Shown here piece by piece: positions 22,641 through 35,054 of a stretch of DNA of 64,000 nt. A program made the translations under genes and the position numbers. Origin of the DNA: Adiantum capillus-veneris (lineage: Eukaryota > Streptophyta > Polypodiopsida > Polypodiales > Pteridaceae); NCBI GenBank assembly GCA_014529385.2, contig CM043964.1:110172587-110236586 (forward strand), in the 5' to 3' direction. Position 1 is the first letter of the stretch. Each line of letters begins with the position of its first letter. The notes under the pieces were generated by a model. It had not been told where the DNA came from, did not search any database, and was given only the letters and a program-made list of their open reading frames with translations.

Positions 22641-23000
22641 TAGCAGCAAGATGATCATCATTCGGTATATAATATTTTCTTGTTATATTATTTTCTTTTA
22701 ACATATTTTCAGAGCTTTTTAGCTCTTATCGGGCATAATAATGAGCCATATTGACACCATTCATGAAAAATAAGATGAGAGGCTGCGAGTATGTATATAT
22801 GAGTGATTACAATAATTTTGAAAAAATATTGGCCAATTAATAATAATTATGGATAATTTTCTTTTATTTTTAAAAGCTAAAGAAACAAAAAAGGATAGAT
22901 AATTAAAAAAATTAATAAGTAGAGCCAAAAAAGTCAGAATTGACTTTTGAGAGTAAACGTCAAATCTTCAAAGGAAGGGCTTCAAACATGGAAAATATGG
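22641..23000 (+). other. Start of non-coding spacer of element C
   Basis: AT-rich, no coding frame seen. It ends in TATGG, the candidate target duplication of F. Confidence 0.5.
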
Positions 23001-23905
23001 TGTTAGCAGCAAGCTAACTCGGATATCATTTTCGGAGCTTTCATTGTAAAAACACTTATTATTTTGATGAATCGAGAATATTGTAACTCCTACTTTCTAG
23101 ATAAACATTGTAATTGATGAGCCAGGGCTACAAGCTTCCAGATTGTATCAACCTGTCTTTAGTTAGAGCTCCCAGATTATTATTTTTGACCACCAAAAAC
23201 CTTGGCTAAGATATAAAGACAATTTTTGTAAGTTTTTGATAAGTTTTTTGGATAAGAAATACACATCGTGAGCTAACAGCTCTCACTTCTCTCCTTCTCG
23301 CGCTTCCTACTCCCTTCCCAGTTGTCATATTGCATTCGCCTCTGTTGCATTGCAACCGCAGGTAAGAGCTCTATGCATTGACGTAAGCACTTCACAGTAT
23401 TCCGTCATTTTTGGCGTCACCGACCCACGGTCTAATATCATCACAAGTAGGAATTTAAGCTTTAAAATCATAAACTAAGTATAGGTGGGGCACTGGGGCA
23501 CCATTGCTAAGCATTTAGATGCATTCTGGGTCGAAAATGACTAGGTCAAAAACTCACTACTATTAATAATTGTGATTTTTCACTTGAACTAAAGTGAGAT
23601 TTGAGACCATAAGCATGTGTGTCTGGGTCTTATAAACATGTCCTAGAAGTTTCATAACGTTTGGATGTCGTTTGATGCTGTAATGAATGTGATTTGTTTG
23701 CCCATGAGCGATTGGCTTTTGGTGATTTCTGTCATTTGAGTGTAGCTTGAGTTGGATGCGAGTTGTTTGTTGTTTTCCAAGAGATTGACAACCTCTTGTA
23801 GCCTCTATACACTACTCAAGTTTTGTCCCATGGATTGGCAATTATATTCGTGGTTCTCGTTATGTCTGCAATAAAATAGGAGTGAGGTTAGACACCCGTC
23901 CCACC
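23001..23905 (+). repeat. 5' LTR of element F (905 bp)
   Basis: TGTTAGCAGCAAGC starts the repeat. Similarity to 40656-41567 ends at CACC(TA). A TATA-like ATATAAAG lies near 23211. The 3' end is non-canonical (CACC). A TGGCGTCACCGACCC motif at 23412-23426, behind a CA at 23406-23407, might mark a shorter 407-bp LTR. Confidence 0.78.
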
Positions 23906-25806
23906 TAAACTAGGGAAAAACACGAGCGTCTTGTGAAGTTATCTTCTAACGTCCTCCAGGATTTCCTAGAGTCAAAACTTTCTTTTTAAAACCACATAGC
24001 TTAAGATTGTCGTCTTTTGCTTTGTAGAGGGAGCTTGGAAGTAGGTTGTACTTGCTAAGTACCTTTTAGGATTGTAGAATTGTAGAAATAGATTAGGATT
24101 TTGAGAATGATTGATGGACGAGACAAGTCTTAAGATAAAGGCTCAAAAAACAATTAAAAAACAAGAAAATGAGTGTTTGTGGACACTTTCCACAATCCCA
24201 TTGCAATAGAATCTAGGAGTAGGGTAAGTAGAATCCAAGGTGGAATCTCAGAACATTGCTCTATCCAAAAGAATCAATTGTGAGTTGTTTTTGTGAAGCA
24301 GAATTCAGGTCTATGGCTAGAAATAGCACGAGAAGACTGTCAACCACTGAATTCGGTTGGGTATTATGCTTTAAAAGTTGTATGAACCAGTGGGTAAGCT
24401 AAAGGACACATTGAGGTAAAAATTTCAAGAGTTTGCAAAAACTCAGATTATTTAATTTTTCTTGACATTTTAGGCCAAATTAAGTTTTGACTTGACTCAG
24501 AGGCTTAAAATAGCTCATGAAAAGACTATCGAGGGAAAAAGTTCAAAAAAGTGCTCATTTTAGGCCTAACGTAAATAATCGCGATTATTCAAAAGTGACC
24601 AAGGTTGATACCAGAGACTCTATAGACATCTTTTGTAAAGGCCCATAGAATTTGGATCACCAAACTGACCAAAAACTTGGTAAAAACTGAATTTTGTACT
24701 GACTTTTGAGAACTTGAGTGTAAATTGGGAAAATTCTGTTCAAATTCAGTGAAACTTGACTCATAGGCTTATATTGATATGTTCAACAAGTGTACATGCT
24801 CAGTTGACCAAAAAGATGCAAAATTTTGCTATAAGTAAATAGTTACGATTATTTACTTTTGTCCCATTTTTCAACTTTTTTTACCAAACCAGCATACCAC
24901 TAGTTTTAGCATGTTATATTAAGTCCACAAATCAAATTTGGGAAGATTTGGATCATTGAAGTAAAAATTGTGGCCAAAATTGCAAAGTCAGTCCGCAGAC
25001 ACAAAATTGTTGACCATTTGCACAGAAATTATCCAAACTTGATGAAACTTGGCTAGGGAGCTTAAGTTGAGCTGCTTAACCATTTTGTGTCAAGATTGTG
25101 GAAAAAACTTGCATAAAATAGCTGCAATTAATAGTCGCAATTATTTACATCTGCAACAAAATTTGATATTTTTGCACATTTGAATATACCACAAGGTCAA
25201 GCATTATCAAGTAGACCACACAAATCAATTTTGGTGAAATTTGAATCATGAAAGTGAGATTTGAGCCAGATTTTTGAAAACTGAGTCTGCGGACACAAAA
25301 CAGATAACTTGAACAAATTTTGTTCAAACTAAGTGAAACTTGTCCAAAGACCTTAGCAAGTTAAGTACTTAGCAAATCAAGCCAAAAAGTGTAAAAAATT
25401 TGAGAAAAATAAATAATCATGATTATCTACTTATGATACACAGAGCCACCATTTTGGACTTTTGAGCTTATACAGTATTAGACAACATAATACAAGGCCA
25501 CCGGGCAATTTTGGGTTCAATCGGATCCAAATTAGTACATGTTCACTCAGTTTGCAGGTTGCAGATTAGTCCTTTGGCTTTTTGCAAAAGTAGAATCTGA
25601 AAGTCTCAATTGCTGACTCACTTAGCTCAATTTGAAGAGATACACATAGACTAGTCACAATAGTCAGCAAAAATTGTACAGTCTTTGTGAAAGATTAGCT
25701 AACTTGATTAAAAATGATATAGGAATCAGGTTGCAAACAAGGAATTGAAAGCTTGACAGAACTTACAATCAGGTCAAGTGGAAGAAGTTGAGAACAAGTC
25801 AATCCG
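23906..25806 (+). other. Leader of element F with repeated palindromes
   Basis: No coding frame. It is built of degenerate units of about 265-290 bp, each with an AT-rich palindrome around AATAATCGCGATTATT at 24574-24589, 24833-24858, 25125-25145 and 25413-25426, in a context of repeated GAAACTTG and ACTTTTG-like phrases. Confidence 0.75.
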
Positions 25807-28332
25807 ATGGTAAGTACTCTATCCACGGCTTCACAAGTCTATATGAACCTTAGGTCTGGTCGTATACTAGCAAACCAAGGCATATTTGGAGAGACCGCTA
25901 GTAGAGTATCCATCGAAGAGAGTGTGAATCAAGGCGATCACTTGCAAACTATCTTTGAAGAATTCTCAGACACTTTTTCAGAATCAACATCTAAAATGTC
26001 TTCCTATTCGACTCATTCAGAAATCGGAACGACAGTGCGTTATAAGAACATACTCACTTTTTATAAGACTAATCGCCATGGGGCTTAGGTTTACCTGGAT
26101 CCTATGAAGAGAATGCTATTCGCATTGATGACCATGACATGGAGTTTGAAGAGGAAATCAGGGCAAACAAACAAGGAAAAATGGACATTAATAAAAACGA
26201 AACTCAGTATTTAGAAGATGAAAACCCTGATGTGATAGACAAATGGGGGTTAGAAGTAAATACCATAATTCCAAATATGGCAGCAAAAGAAGGCCCACCG
26301 ACTTTAGAATTTGAGGAATATGATCAAGTTGATTTGAAGCCTTTGAAACACATTAGCACGGATAATCCTTGGATCGGATTCTATTGTTGGGAGGATAGAG
26401 ACGTCAAAGATCTTCTATGGACTTCACATGCCAAATCAGGATAGCTAACACCCATGAAGATCATCTATATCTTCAAAATCAAAGGCAAGGGATCGGCAGA
26501 TCTACCAACCTACCTGTTTAGGGATTTTTATAACAGTAATTTTGTTATGATGACTCTTGAAGAGGTGAAACAAACCAAATATCAAGGGTACTCCATAAGG
26601 GATTGGATATTAGGCCAAGGACCAGAAACTATTCCAAGAGATGACTCTGCAATAGATATTTTGAGAGGAATTTTAAAAAGCCAGAAACTACTTCATAGAA
26701 GAAAACCGAGTGATACTAAAGCTAGTCTAGGGCTACATGAATCACTATTTCCAACAAACTGGTTTGAAGGACTCGGGACAAGACCAACTGCCAGGAAATC
26801 GGGAGTTGAACCAAATAGACGTGTCAGACCAGCTAATTTTTAAAAATGGGTTAGAAAATATAGTGGATCTGGGGATCCATATGACCACTTAGCAAGCTTT
26901 AAACAAGTGCTAAGAGCAAAACGTATATTTGATTTCCATACTCAATTCGAGGGATTTGGAATGGCATTAGAAGGAATAGCACTGACATGGTTCCAAAACA
27001 TTCCACCAAGATCAATGATGGACTTAAATACATTAGCTCAAGGATTTGTAGCTGCATGTTCCAAAACGGGGATCAAACATAATACGGTAGATCAAATCTA
27101 TAGCTTCAGACAGAAACAAGGTGAGTTTGTTAGGGATTGTGCAACTCGAATGAAGCAATACATTGCAAGATGCACAGAGCTAAAAATAGCTGCTGTAGAA
27201 GAGAGATTAGTATCATTGTTTCTAGAGGGACTGCTAAACAAAGTACTTCATGCTATATTGTATAGCAAGAAGCATATGACCCTAGAAGAGTGTGTGCCAG
27301 ATGCTATCAACTTAGGAGACAATTGTGATATTTTGACTGAAGCAGATGTCCCTAAGGATAACCAAAGCAAGAAAACAGCATCCACAAAACCAGCACAAGT
27401 GGGAACAGCTGTTGCAACACCACTTACAGCCATAGAAGACATGCTCAAAAGGATGAATGAAATGATGAATCACATGCAAAAAGTACCTATGAGGGGACCA
27501 GGGCAAGGGACACCTCATCAGGGGGACAAAAAATTAGACCGTAAAAATGGTGTGCAATCAAGGGTAAATGGACCAACCATGAGACGAACAAGTGCTATTA
27601 CCGACCAAAGTATGATGGGAATGTTCAATAGGTGCCTATGAAGCCACAAGGACAACCCATGTACAGATATCAGCCTAATATGGCCCCATCTCAAAGACCA
27701 CCAATCGGTATGGAAAGACCTCAACCTGTGTTGGGTCGCAACCTCCATATCCTGGACATAATGCAGTGATTGTAAAGTACATGAATTCAAAGGAACTCAT
27801 AGATGAAAAAGCATTGGTGCCTATTACACCCTATGCTGAGCCTATTCCATCTACAGTAATGGCAGAAAGAGATTGGTATAATTCACATCAACCACCAATG
27901 GAAGAACCTGTGACTTATACTACACCAGAGCTTGCACTGATGTACTATGTAGCTAAGCAAAGTATTAGACCTCCTATGGTAAGACCCATGATTAAGCCAA
28001 GAACTGAGAACTTTCATAATTGTGGTGCAGATGATCACTGGAAAAATGAATGCCCAAAACCTGACAAGAACATTAAGCCAGTTGAAGCTTTTTGTATGCA
28101 ATGTTGCAAAAAGGGAGGACACTTCCCTGAAGATTGTCTAAAAAATCCTTTAAACAAGGGTAAAACAGTAGTGAACGTAGTCCAAGTGATACCTAGTAGC
28201 TCATTTAAGAGTGAACCGATTGTTCCAATCGAGGTAATCACCAGATCCAGGGCTAAGAAAAAGAAACATAACTCCTCTGATGATTCGAAGAATACTAAAA
28301 AAGACCAAAAGAAGCGGAAGCAAAAGGTATGA
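25807..28332 (+). pseudogene. Gag of element F
   Basis: A start at 25807 (MVSTLSTASQVYMNLRSGR) leads into an acidic N-terminal part (IEESVNQ). The middle is the classical gypsy gag region (about 26870-27300): GDPYDHLASFKQVLRAK, then MALEGIALTWFQNIPP, then FVAACSKTG. Two CCHC-type knuckles close it near 28010-28135. The first has lost its first Cys (FHNCGADDHWKNEC). The second, CMQCCKKGGHFPEDC, has one residue too many between the second Cys and His. Stops or shifts occur near 26088, 26442, 26841 and 27640-27760. The structural role follows from family knowledge; this copy is dead. Confidence 0.82.
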
Positions 28333-29643
28333 GATGAGAAAACAAAAACAAAGAGCTAAAATTGAGGAGAAATCCAAAAAATTATTCTAGGACAAAGTGA
28401 AAGAAACTGGAAGTGAAATCAAGGAAACCACCGTGAAATCTGGAGGATCAATTTTGGTAGACAAAATTTTTGAGAAAATTAATGCAGCCTTGGAAGCTTA
28501 CCAAGTGGGACTTAAAGCATACCAAAACATGGAAAACAAATGGAAAAATATTCTTCTCCATATATGGAAGCAACTAAGCTTGAAGCTTATCAAAATTTGG
28601 TAAGAATCACTCAAGAAATACTGGAAAAACAAAAACCCAAGCTCGAGAGTATGGCAAAACCTGAGGAGCTTGTGGTAGGAACTAGTAAAGAGAAATCCAA
28701 AGTGGTGGTAGAACCCCACCTTGAAACAAAAGAGCTAGAAATCATAGTGTCGGACAATGAGGATGCCTTAGATGGAATTCCATTCGTAGAAGAAGACTAA
28801 CCAGGACACTTATAGGAAAAAGTTAGAGAGATTAATGATGGGAGCCTAACTCTGAAGTCAGCTCCTATAGGGGAAGTTTGGTTAGATAATCTACCTCCTG
28901 ATATGGACATGGATGTACAATCCTTATATGAGGATTGCGGCTCTGAAGCTTTAGGAATGTCTAAACCATTGAATCTAAAAACACTACCCTCTTACTTGCG
29001 AGATAACGAAGATGAATCCATAGTGTGTAAAACCACTCAGATAAAGAGACCAGAGCAGACCCTAGAAGTAGACAACCTCCATTCAATTATGTATACATCC
29101 ATTCAATGCACTCTTACTTTAGAAGAGCTGTTAAAAATTAGACCATATCTATGGAATGATCCACAGAAAACTCTAGAGAAGGTGGGGATAACGGGGCTAA
29201 TGGCAAAAAAGTTGATAAAATTGAAACAAAAATTGGATAACAAAGAGATTCGATCCGTTCAAATGAACAAAGTTGGAGAATACTACAGAGGGAAAGAAGG
29301 AAACACAACCCTTCCAGTGAGATATAATGATATCAAAACCATGGCAATACTAGATAGTGAGGCATGCATAGCCATAGCCATGAAAGCAGTATGGGAATCA
29401 TGGGGACAACCAGCCATTAGACAAACTCTAATGAAATTGTAATTGGTTGATGGACACATCAAAAAACCCTTAGGACTGCTTGAAAAAGTGATAGTTAGTT
29501 CTTGTGGAATCGATTATCAACACACTTTTGCAGTAGTGGACTTTGGAAAGAAACTCAATTATGAAATCATCTTGGGAAGACCTTTCATGCGACAAGTACA
29601 ACTCATCCAGGATTGGGGAAACAATTATCTGTACTTGAAGTAA
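28333..29643 (+). pseudogene. Linker and canonical (first) protease of element F
   Basis: A Glu- and Lys-rich linker (28400-28800) leads to a retropepsin domain upstream of reverse transcriptase, the normal place. The active site AILDSEACIAIA (29346-29381) has Glu where Gly is normally required (DSGA), so it is probably inactive. The family end motif EIILGRPFMRQVQLIQDWG follows at about 29560-29620. A TAA at 29440 divides the domain. Confidence 0.82.
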
Positions 29644-31410
29644 GTGGGATCAACAACAAGGGCTAATATAAAAGATCACATTTATCGAGATGTCATGAAA
29701 ACACCCATACAAGAATTTGACTTAGTCTTTTAGGTTGAAACTAAGCTTCTATCTTGGTTGAACAATGACACACCTATTTGGATGTGTGGAGCCTCAAAAA
29801 ATGGGAGCTTAAAACGAGAAGAATTTATCTTAGAAAGGGATTTCACAAAGGAAGCCTACGTGCTTGAACTCTTTTCGGAGCATTTGTTTGAGCCATTTGA
29901 GTGGACTCAACTTTTAGCCACAATGGATGTATGTGTAAATACGTCTATGCCTACTCAATTTTGCAATGAGGATGCTATGACATAATCCCCATACAAATGA
30001 TCTCAACCCTTCACATTGAAGACAAAATTCAAGAATCCAAGGACTTGATGAAAGCTCAACAAATCTTTTTAGACCTCTACTATGATGCAATAGATGAGTT
30101 AGAAGAACATTCAGCTACCTCAGATGATTTGGGGTCAGAAAAAGAACATGTGAGAGGTAAACTACTCATGAAAGGAGGGGAGGAAAAGTTTTTTGACTTT
30201 CCAAACCAAAAACCAAGAAGACAAAAATGGTATAGAAGAAAAACAGACACGAGAAACTTGAAACCTAAACCTATGCCATCAGTTTCTAGTAGAACCCAGT
30301 TTCTAATGCAGATATATGCACATGATTGTGTCAAGGAAAAAATCACTGATAGATATCCTTTAAACAAAAGCAGGAAATACCAAAAACATTGAGAAAAATG
30401 AGAAAGGAAACTCAAGCAAAATCTAAATACCAGGACAAGGATTCAACCATGACACGACTTGAACAGAGAAAGAAGCATCAAGAGTTGAAGAAAGCTCTAA
30501 AGGAGATATATACAAATGCAATGGAAACCACTAAGGAGGAAGATATAGATGTAATTAGTGTTCCATACCATTACAAGGAACATACTCTCCAAGATCGACA
30601 AATCATAGTTGAACAACCGGTTCGGGAACTACAAAAACCAGGCGAGTCCTACGAAGGAAAAAAAGATCTGGCCAAACCAAGAGAAGAGTCTAGACCTACC
30701 GACATTGCAAATAACCTGACGAAAGAAGAAGAAGAGCTTTTGTTAAGCTTACTGAAAGAATACCGATTTATCTTTGCTTGGTATATAAGGATCTCAAGGG
30801 TGTTGATCCAGAAATCTATCAACATACCATACCTATGAGAGATGATGCGAAACCAAGCAGACAAAGGCCATATATTTATAATGAGACATTTACTAAGAAG
30901 ATCAAAGAGGAGATATGAAAGCTAAAGGAGGCTAAATTCATTTATGAAATTGAACACACAGATTGGGTGTCTCCAATTGTGGTAGTACCCAAGAAAAATG
31001 GAAAATTAAGAGTGTGTATCAATCTCAAGAAAGTGAATGCAGCTACCATTAGAGACAACTTTCCTCTTCCAATCGCTGAGCATGTTTTGGAACGAGTTGC
31101 AAGAAAAGAAGCTTACAGCTTTTTAGATGGCTTTTTGGGATACAATCAACTTTTGGTTGACACCAAAGATCAACATAAAACTGCCTTTGAAACTGAATGG
31201 GATATTTTTGCTTATCGGGTTATGCCTTTTGGGTTAACTAATGATCCTGCCACCTTTCAAAGATTAATGAGCCATGCTTTTAATAAATATCTTTTAAATT
31301 TCTTGGAAGTATATATGGATGATCTATGTGTACATTCATCAATCCAGGCTAATCATTTGAACACCTCAAAAAGGTATTCAAAAAATGTAGACTTTATAAG
31401 ATTTTCTTAA
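29644..31410 (+). pseudogene. Protease-RT linker and reverse transcriptase of element F
   Basis: The linker of about 1.2 kb (29644-30840) is coding-like in pieces (WMCGASKNGSLKREEF; LELFSEHLFEPFEW) but matches nothing I know. Reverse transcriptase follows: WVSPIVVVPKKNGKLRVCINL (from 30964), FPLPIAEHVLERVA, YSFLDGFLGYNQL, AYRVMPFGLTNDPATFQRLM and VYMDDLCVHS (31309 onward, catalytic DD). A frameshift near 31370 ends this frame. The FLDGF block is typical of Athila/Tat-type elements. Confidence 0.88.
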
Positions 31411-32182
31411 ATCCTGAAAAGTGCACATTTATGGGTAGACAAGGAAAAATTCTTGGACATGTAGTGTCTAAAAATGGCATAGCTACTAATATGGATAAAA
31501 TTCATGTTATTGTTGATTTGCCTAGACCGACAACAACAGGCAAAAGGGTTCAAGCTTTCATGGGACATTGTGGATATTACACACGGTTCATTTACATGTA
31601 CGCTATAATTGCAAAACCCATGTATAGCTTGATTACACTCTCTGAATGGACTGATGAGTGTGAAGAATCCTTGATGAAGCTTAAGCAAGCTCTCACTTCA
31701 GCTCCAATATTAAAAGCACCAAATTGGAATAAGATATTTCACATACATGTAGATGCTTCCCATTTTGCCATTGGATGTATCCTAGCTCAACCAAGAGACG
31801 GAAAAATTGATTTTCCTATTTCTTATGCTATAGCTGACAATTGAATATGGCAAATAAAAACTACACAACCACAGAAAGGGAAGGATTAGGAATGATCTAT
31901 GCCGTAAAAAATTATAGACATTACCTTTTAGCTAACAAATTTGTGTTCTTTGTGGACCACCAAGCCTTATTGTACTTGGTCAACAAGCCATGCAACACAG
32001 GAAGAATAGTGAGATGGTTCATCATTCTTTTGAAATTTGATTTCACTAGAGTTGTGAAAAAGGGCACCACTCATCAAAGAGCATATCATTTGTCAAGCAT
32101 TGTTTCAGGAGAACCACCAAAGGAAGTAGATGATGATCCACCATATGCATATCTGTTATCCGTGGAAATGATACCTCGATGA
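31411..32182 (+). pseudogene. RT thumb/connection and RNase H of element F
   Basis: NPEKCTFMGRQGKILGHVVSKNG (partly before the shift) leads to the connection region and RNase H: IHVDASHFAIGCILAQ (first Asp, 31750), TTTEREGLGMIYAVKNYRHYL (catalytic Glu) and FFVDHQALLYL (Asp). One frameshift lies at 31840. Confidence 0.87.
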
Positions 32183-33884
32183 TCGAAAAACATGGTATCA
32201 CTGATGACCATAGCTCAAGTGGATTTGCAAATACCACTTCCTATTACAACTGGATTCATTGATCAATTGGCTATGTATCAATTACTAGCTGGAAGGCTGT
32301 ACAAAATAAACAGAGATGGAATGTTGCTTTTGTGCATTAATCCGGAAGAGAAAACCCAATATGTAAGTCAAGCACATATTACCATAGTAAAACTTCACTT
32401 TGTGGAAGACCAAACTATGCAACGGATCTTGAGACTTGGATTATCTTGGCCAACTCGTTTGTAAAAAATTGTCCTCAATTCCAGAAACAAGCACCCATAC
32501 CTCATGTAACATTGTTCCAAATATCACTTGTTCCTAAGTGGAGTAACTATTTAGTTGCTTGCTTGTCAAGCCAAACATTTCCTAAGGATATGAGTAAATG
32601 CCATCAAAGAGCAATTGAAACTGAAGCAAGAGACTATGCTCTTATTGGAAACCAATTGTCTTTGTGCAAATGAAGACGAATATATTCCCATTATAGATCA
32701 AGCACATGCCGGATTAGCTGGAGGTCACTTTTCGAGTGAGACCACCGCAAGGGCAATCTTAATGGAAGCCATATGGTGGCCAACACTTTTTGCAGATGCC
32801 AAAGAATATGTTTGAAGGTGTGATGCATGTCAATGAGAAAAAATGCCAACCCGTGTAGATAGCATGCCCTTAAGACTAATGATGGGGGCTAGAGCTTTTG
32901 CAAAATGGGATATAGACTTTGTTGGGCCAATACAACCACCTGCTTATAGAACCCAAGCTCAATATATCATTGTAGAAACAGACTATTTGACCAAGTGGGC
33001 CAAGGCTAAAGCAACTCAAAAGAATGATGCCAGAACCACAGCCGCGTTCTTGTATGAGAATGTGTTCACAAGATGTGGACTGCCAATAGAAATTGTCAGT
33101 GATACAAGAACTCATTTCCTCAATGAGGTAATTGAGTATTTGCATAATGAATTTATGGTTATCCATAACAAATCAGGTCCCTATCACCCACAAGTAAATG
33201 GACAAGCTGAGCATACGAATAAAATCCTTAGCTCGGTATTGACTAAAGTGGTTAATTTAGGACGGACAGATGGGAAATGAATCTCCATGCTGCTCAATGT
33301 GCTTATCGAGTTTAAATCAAAACAGCTTTAAATGCTACACCCTTTAACCTTGTCTATGGTCTTGATGCCATACTGCCAATAGACTTTCTATTGTCGACAC
33401 CAAGGGTAGCAAATGATCTTGAGTGGACTGGACATGAACTATCAGAGAGACTCGAATATTTAGAAAAGCTAGATGAGCAAAGGCTAACTTTTGTAGCTCA
33501 CATCTATGCACAAAAGTGGAAACAAAAATAGTTCTTTGATTCCCATCTAGTTACAAAAATCTTCAAGAAAGGGGACTTAAGTAACACATTCCCAAGTTTA
33601 AGAAAAAGGGAAACGGACCGTTTGTAATTGAATATGTATCTCCGAGTGGAGCAGTTAAGTTATCCATCCTAGATGGTGAACCAATGGCTAATTGGATTAG
33701 TGGATGCCGTTTAAAGAAGTACAGTTTGCCACTAACCAACGAATTGCTAGAAAAGATGCACGCAGCAAAGCAAAGAAAGTTAAAACGACAGCAGGTTATT
33801 TATGAGAGTAAGCTCGGCTTCGAGTACTCAAAAGGAAAGATGCTCTCAAAAATCAACAAATACCAATTCCTATCAACACTTTAG
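32183..33884 (+). pseudogene. Integrase of element F
   Basis: The zinc-binding region IDQAHAGLAGGHF (32695-32740) with RCDACQ (32816) precedes the core. The core holds KWDIDFVGPI (32901 onward), IVSDTRTHF (33093 onward) and YHPQVNGQAEHTNKIL (33183-33230). All three catalytic acidic residues are present. The C-terminal part includes LSERLEYLEKLDEQRL and MANWISGCRLKKYSLPLT (33684 onward), as in C. It has no chromodomain. Several stops (32164, 32814, 32835, 33278, 33529) and shifts interrupt it. Confidence 0.87.
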
Positions 33885-34360
33885 AACTAGATGACCAACT
33901 ATGGGAATTACAAAAAGATGCAGTGTCAATAGATGATGAATGCTTAGATGGAATGGACCTTCACATCAATGTACAGCTGAACAATCATAGCACAATTGCA
34001 TTGGTTGATACAGGAGCTCGAGTGAATGCAGTTAGTTATTCCACATACAAGAAAGCAAGAAGTCTGTCTTTGACAGCAGGAATATAGACTATTAAAGGAT
34101 GCAACAAGAACCCAACACCGACACTGGGAGTAGTCAACTTAAATGTGATAGTACATGGATGTTCATGCCCACATCAGTTTGTATGCTTAGCAGATGAACA
34201 CATGAATGAAACAATGATTCTTGGGATCTCATGGATGTGGATGTACAAGGCAGTACCAGATTGGGATACCAACCAGCTCAAGCTATCACCTAAAGGCGGA
34301 CAACTCATTGTTCCAATTGCACCAAGCAAGGAGGAATGGAAAGGAGGTTACCAGTAGAAC
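33885..34360 (+). pseudogene. Second, post-integrase retropepsin-like domain of element F
   Basis: Behind integrase the frame reads LHINVQLNNHSTIALVDTGA (active-site DTGA at 34007-34018), then SYSTYKKA, a TAG at 34085, IKGCNKNPTPTLGVV (flap region) and MILGISWMWMYKAVPDW (34214 onward). DTGA followed by ILG-x-x-W at about 70 residues is the retropepsin pattern. The same domain occurs in C (DNGA) and H (DTGA) at the same place. Because F has a canonical protease upstream, this is an additional domain. Its active site is the better preserved of the two. Function is inferred only. Confidence 0.8.
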
Positions 34361-35020
34361 AAACCACAAAGCAATCAGTCTTCTCCATCTTATCGACAAG
34401 CAAATGCTACAAGTAGCATGCAAGTAGTCGGGCATATATGGGTACCAAAAGCACAACTTAAGGACAAGCCGATTCAAATTTGGGTGTCCAAAACATCAGT
34501 TACAGTACCAAAGCTGCTTCCAAAGTTCAAAACACAAAGAGGAGCATCTCCGAGCAGGGAACCTAAAACAAAATGGATTTGGAGGAAAAAAGAGCACTTA
34601 TCTTCTCCGCAAACTGTAAAATCGATCAAGCAATGGCGAGTTAAGTCTCTAAACAATCAACCACAAGATTCTGCCCAAGACAAACCAGGATACCAATGGC
34701 GGGTAAAAGCTTGACAAACACCATTATTCATACCGACACCTTAGGAAATCAAAGTGCCAAAACATCCTGATGGTACAATAAAACAAAGAGCACACAAGCT
34801 ACAAGAGTTGCTCTTTGGGAAACAGCAACAGGAAACCTCGATTACAGAAACCCTTGAGTTCATTGCTCAAGATCCACCTCTTGCACACCATGCTCGTTTG
34901 ATTTGCATTGATCTTCAAAGCATGGTAAAGTCAACCAAGGCTATGTATAGACACGATTGTTCAACCCATGCACACAGTCATCCCGGACTACGCCATCTAG
35001 GAGGGATGGAAGAGAACTAA
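34361..35020 (+). pseudogene. W-x-(P/V)-K repeat tail of element F
   Basis: The tail after the second protease carries WVPKA (34440), WVSKT (34482), WIWRKK (34572), WRVKS (34632) and WRVKA (34696) in a Lys-, Gln- and Pro-rich background. It ends with a block to 35020 (LRHLGGMEEN) that is shared with C. Stops lie at 34355 and 34712. No family is recognised. Confidence 0.7.
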
Positions 35021-35039
35021 GTAATTAAGGGCAATGTTT

Positions 35040-35054
35040 AAAGAGGGAGGAAAA
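35040..35054 (+). other. Internal purine tract of element F
   Basis: AAAGAGGGAGGAAAA lies 20 bp behind the tail stop, at the border between pol and the spacer. Confidence 0.5.

Noticed and set aside
24574-25426. CRISPR-like array
   Set aside because: Spacing of about 285 bp, variable palindromes and eukaryotic retroelement context; no array structure.
28333-28800. Separate host gene between gag and protease of F
   Set aside because: It keeps the pol direction and lies within the element; low complexity Glu/Lys linker.
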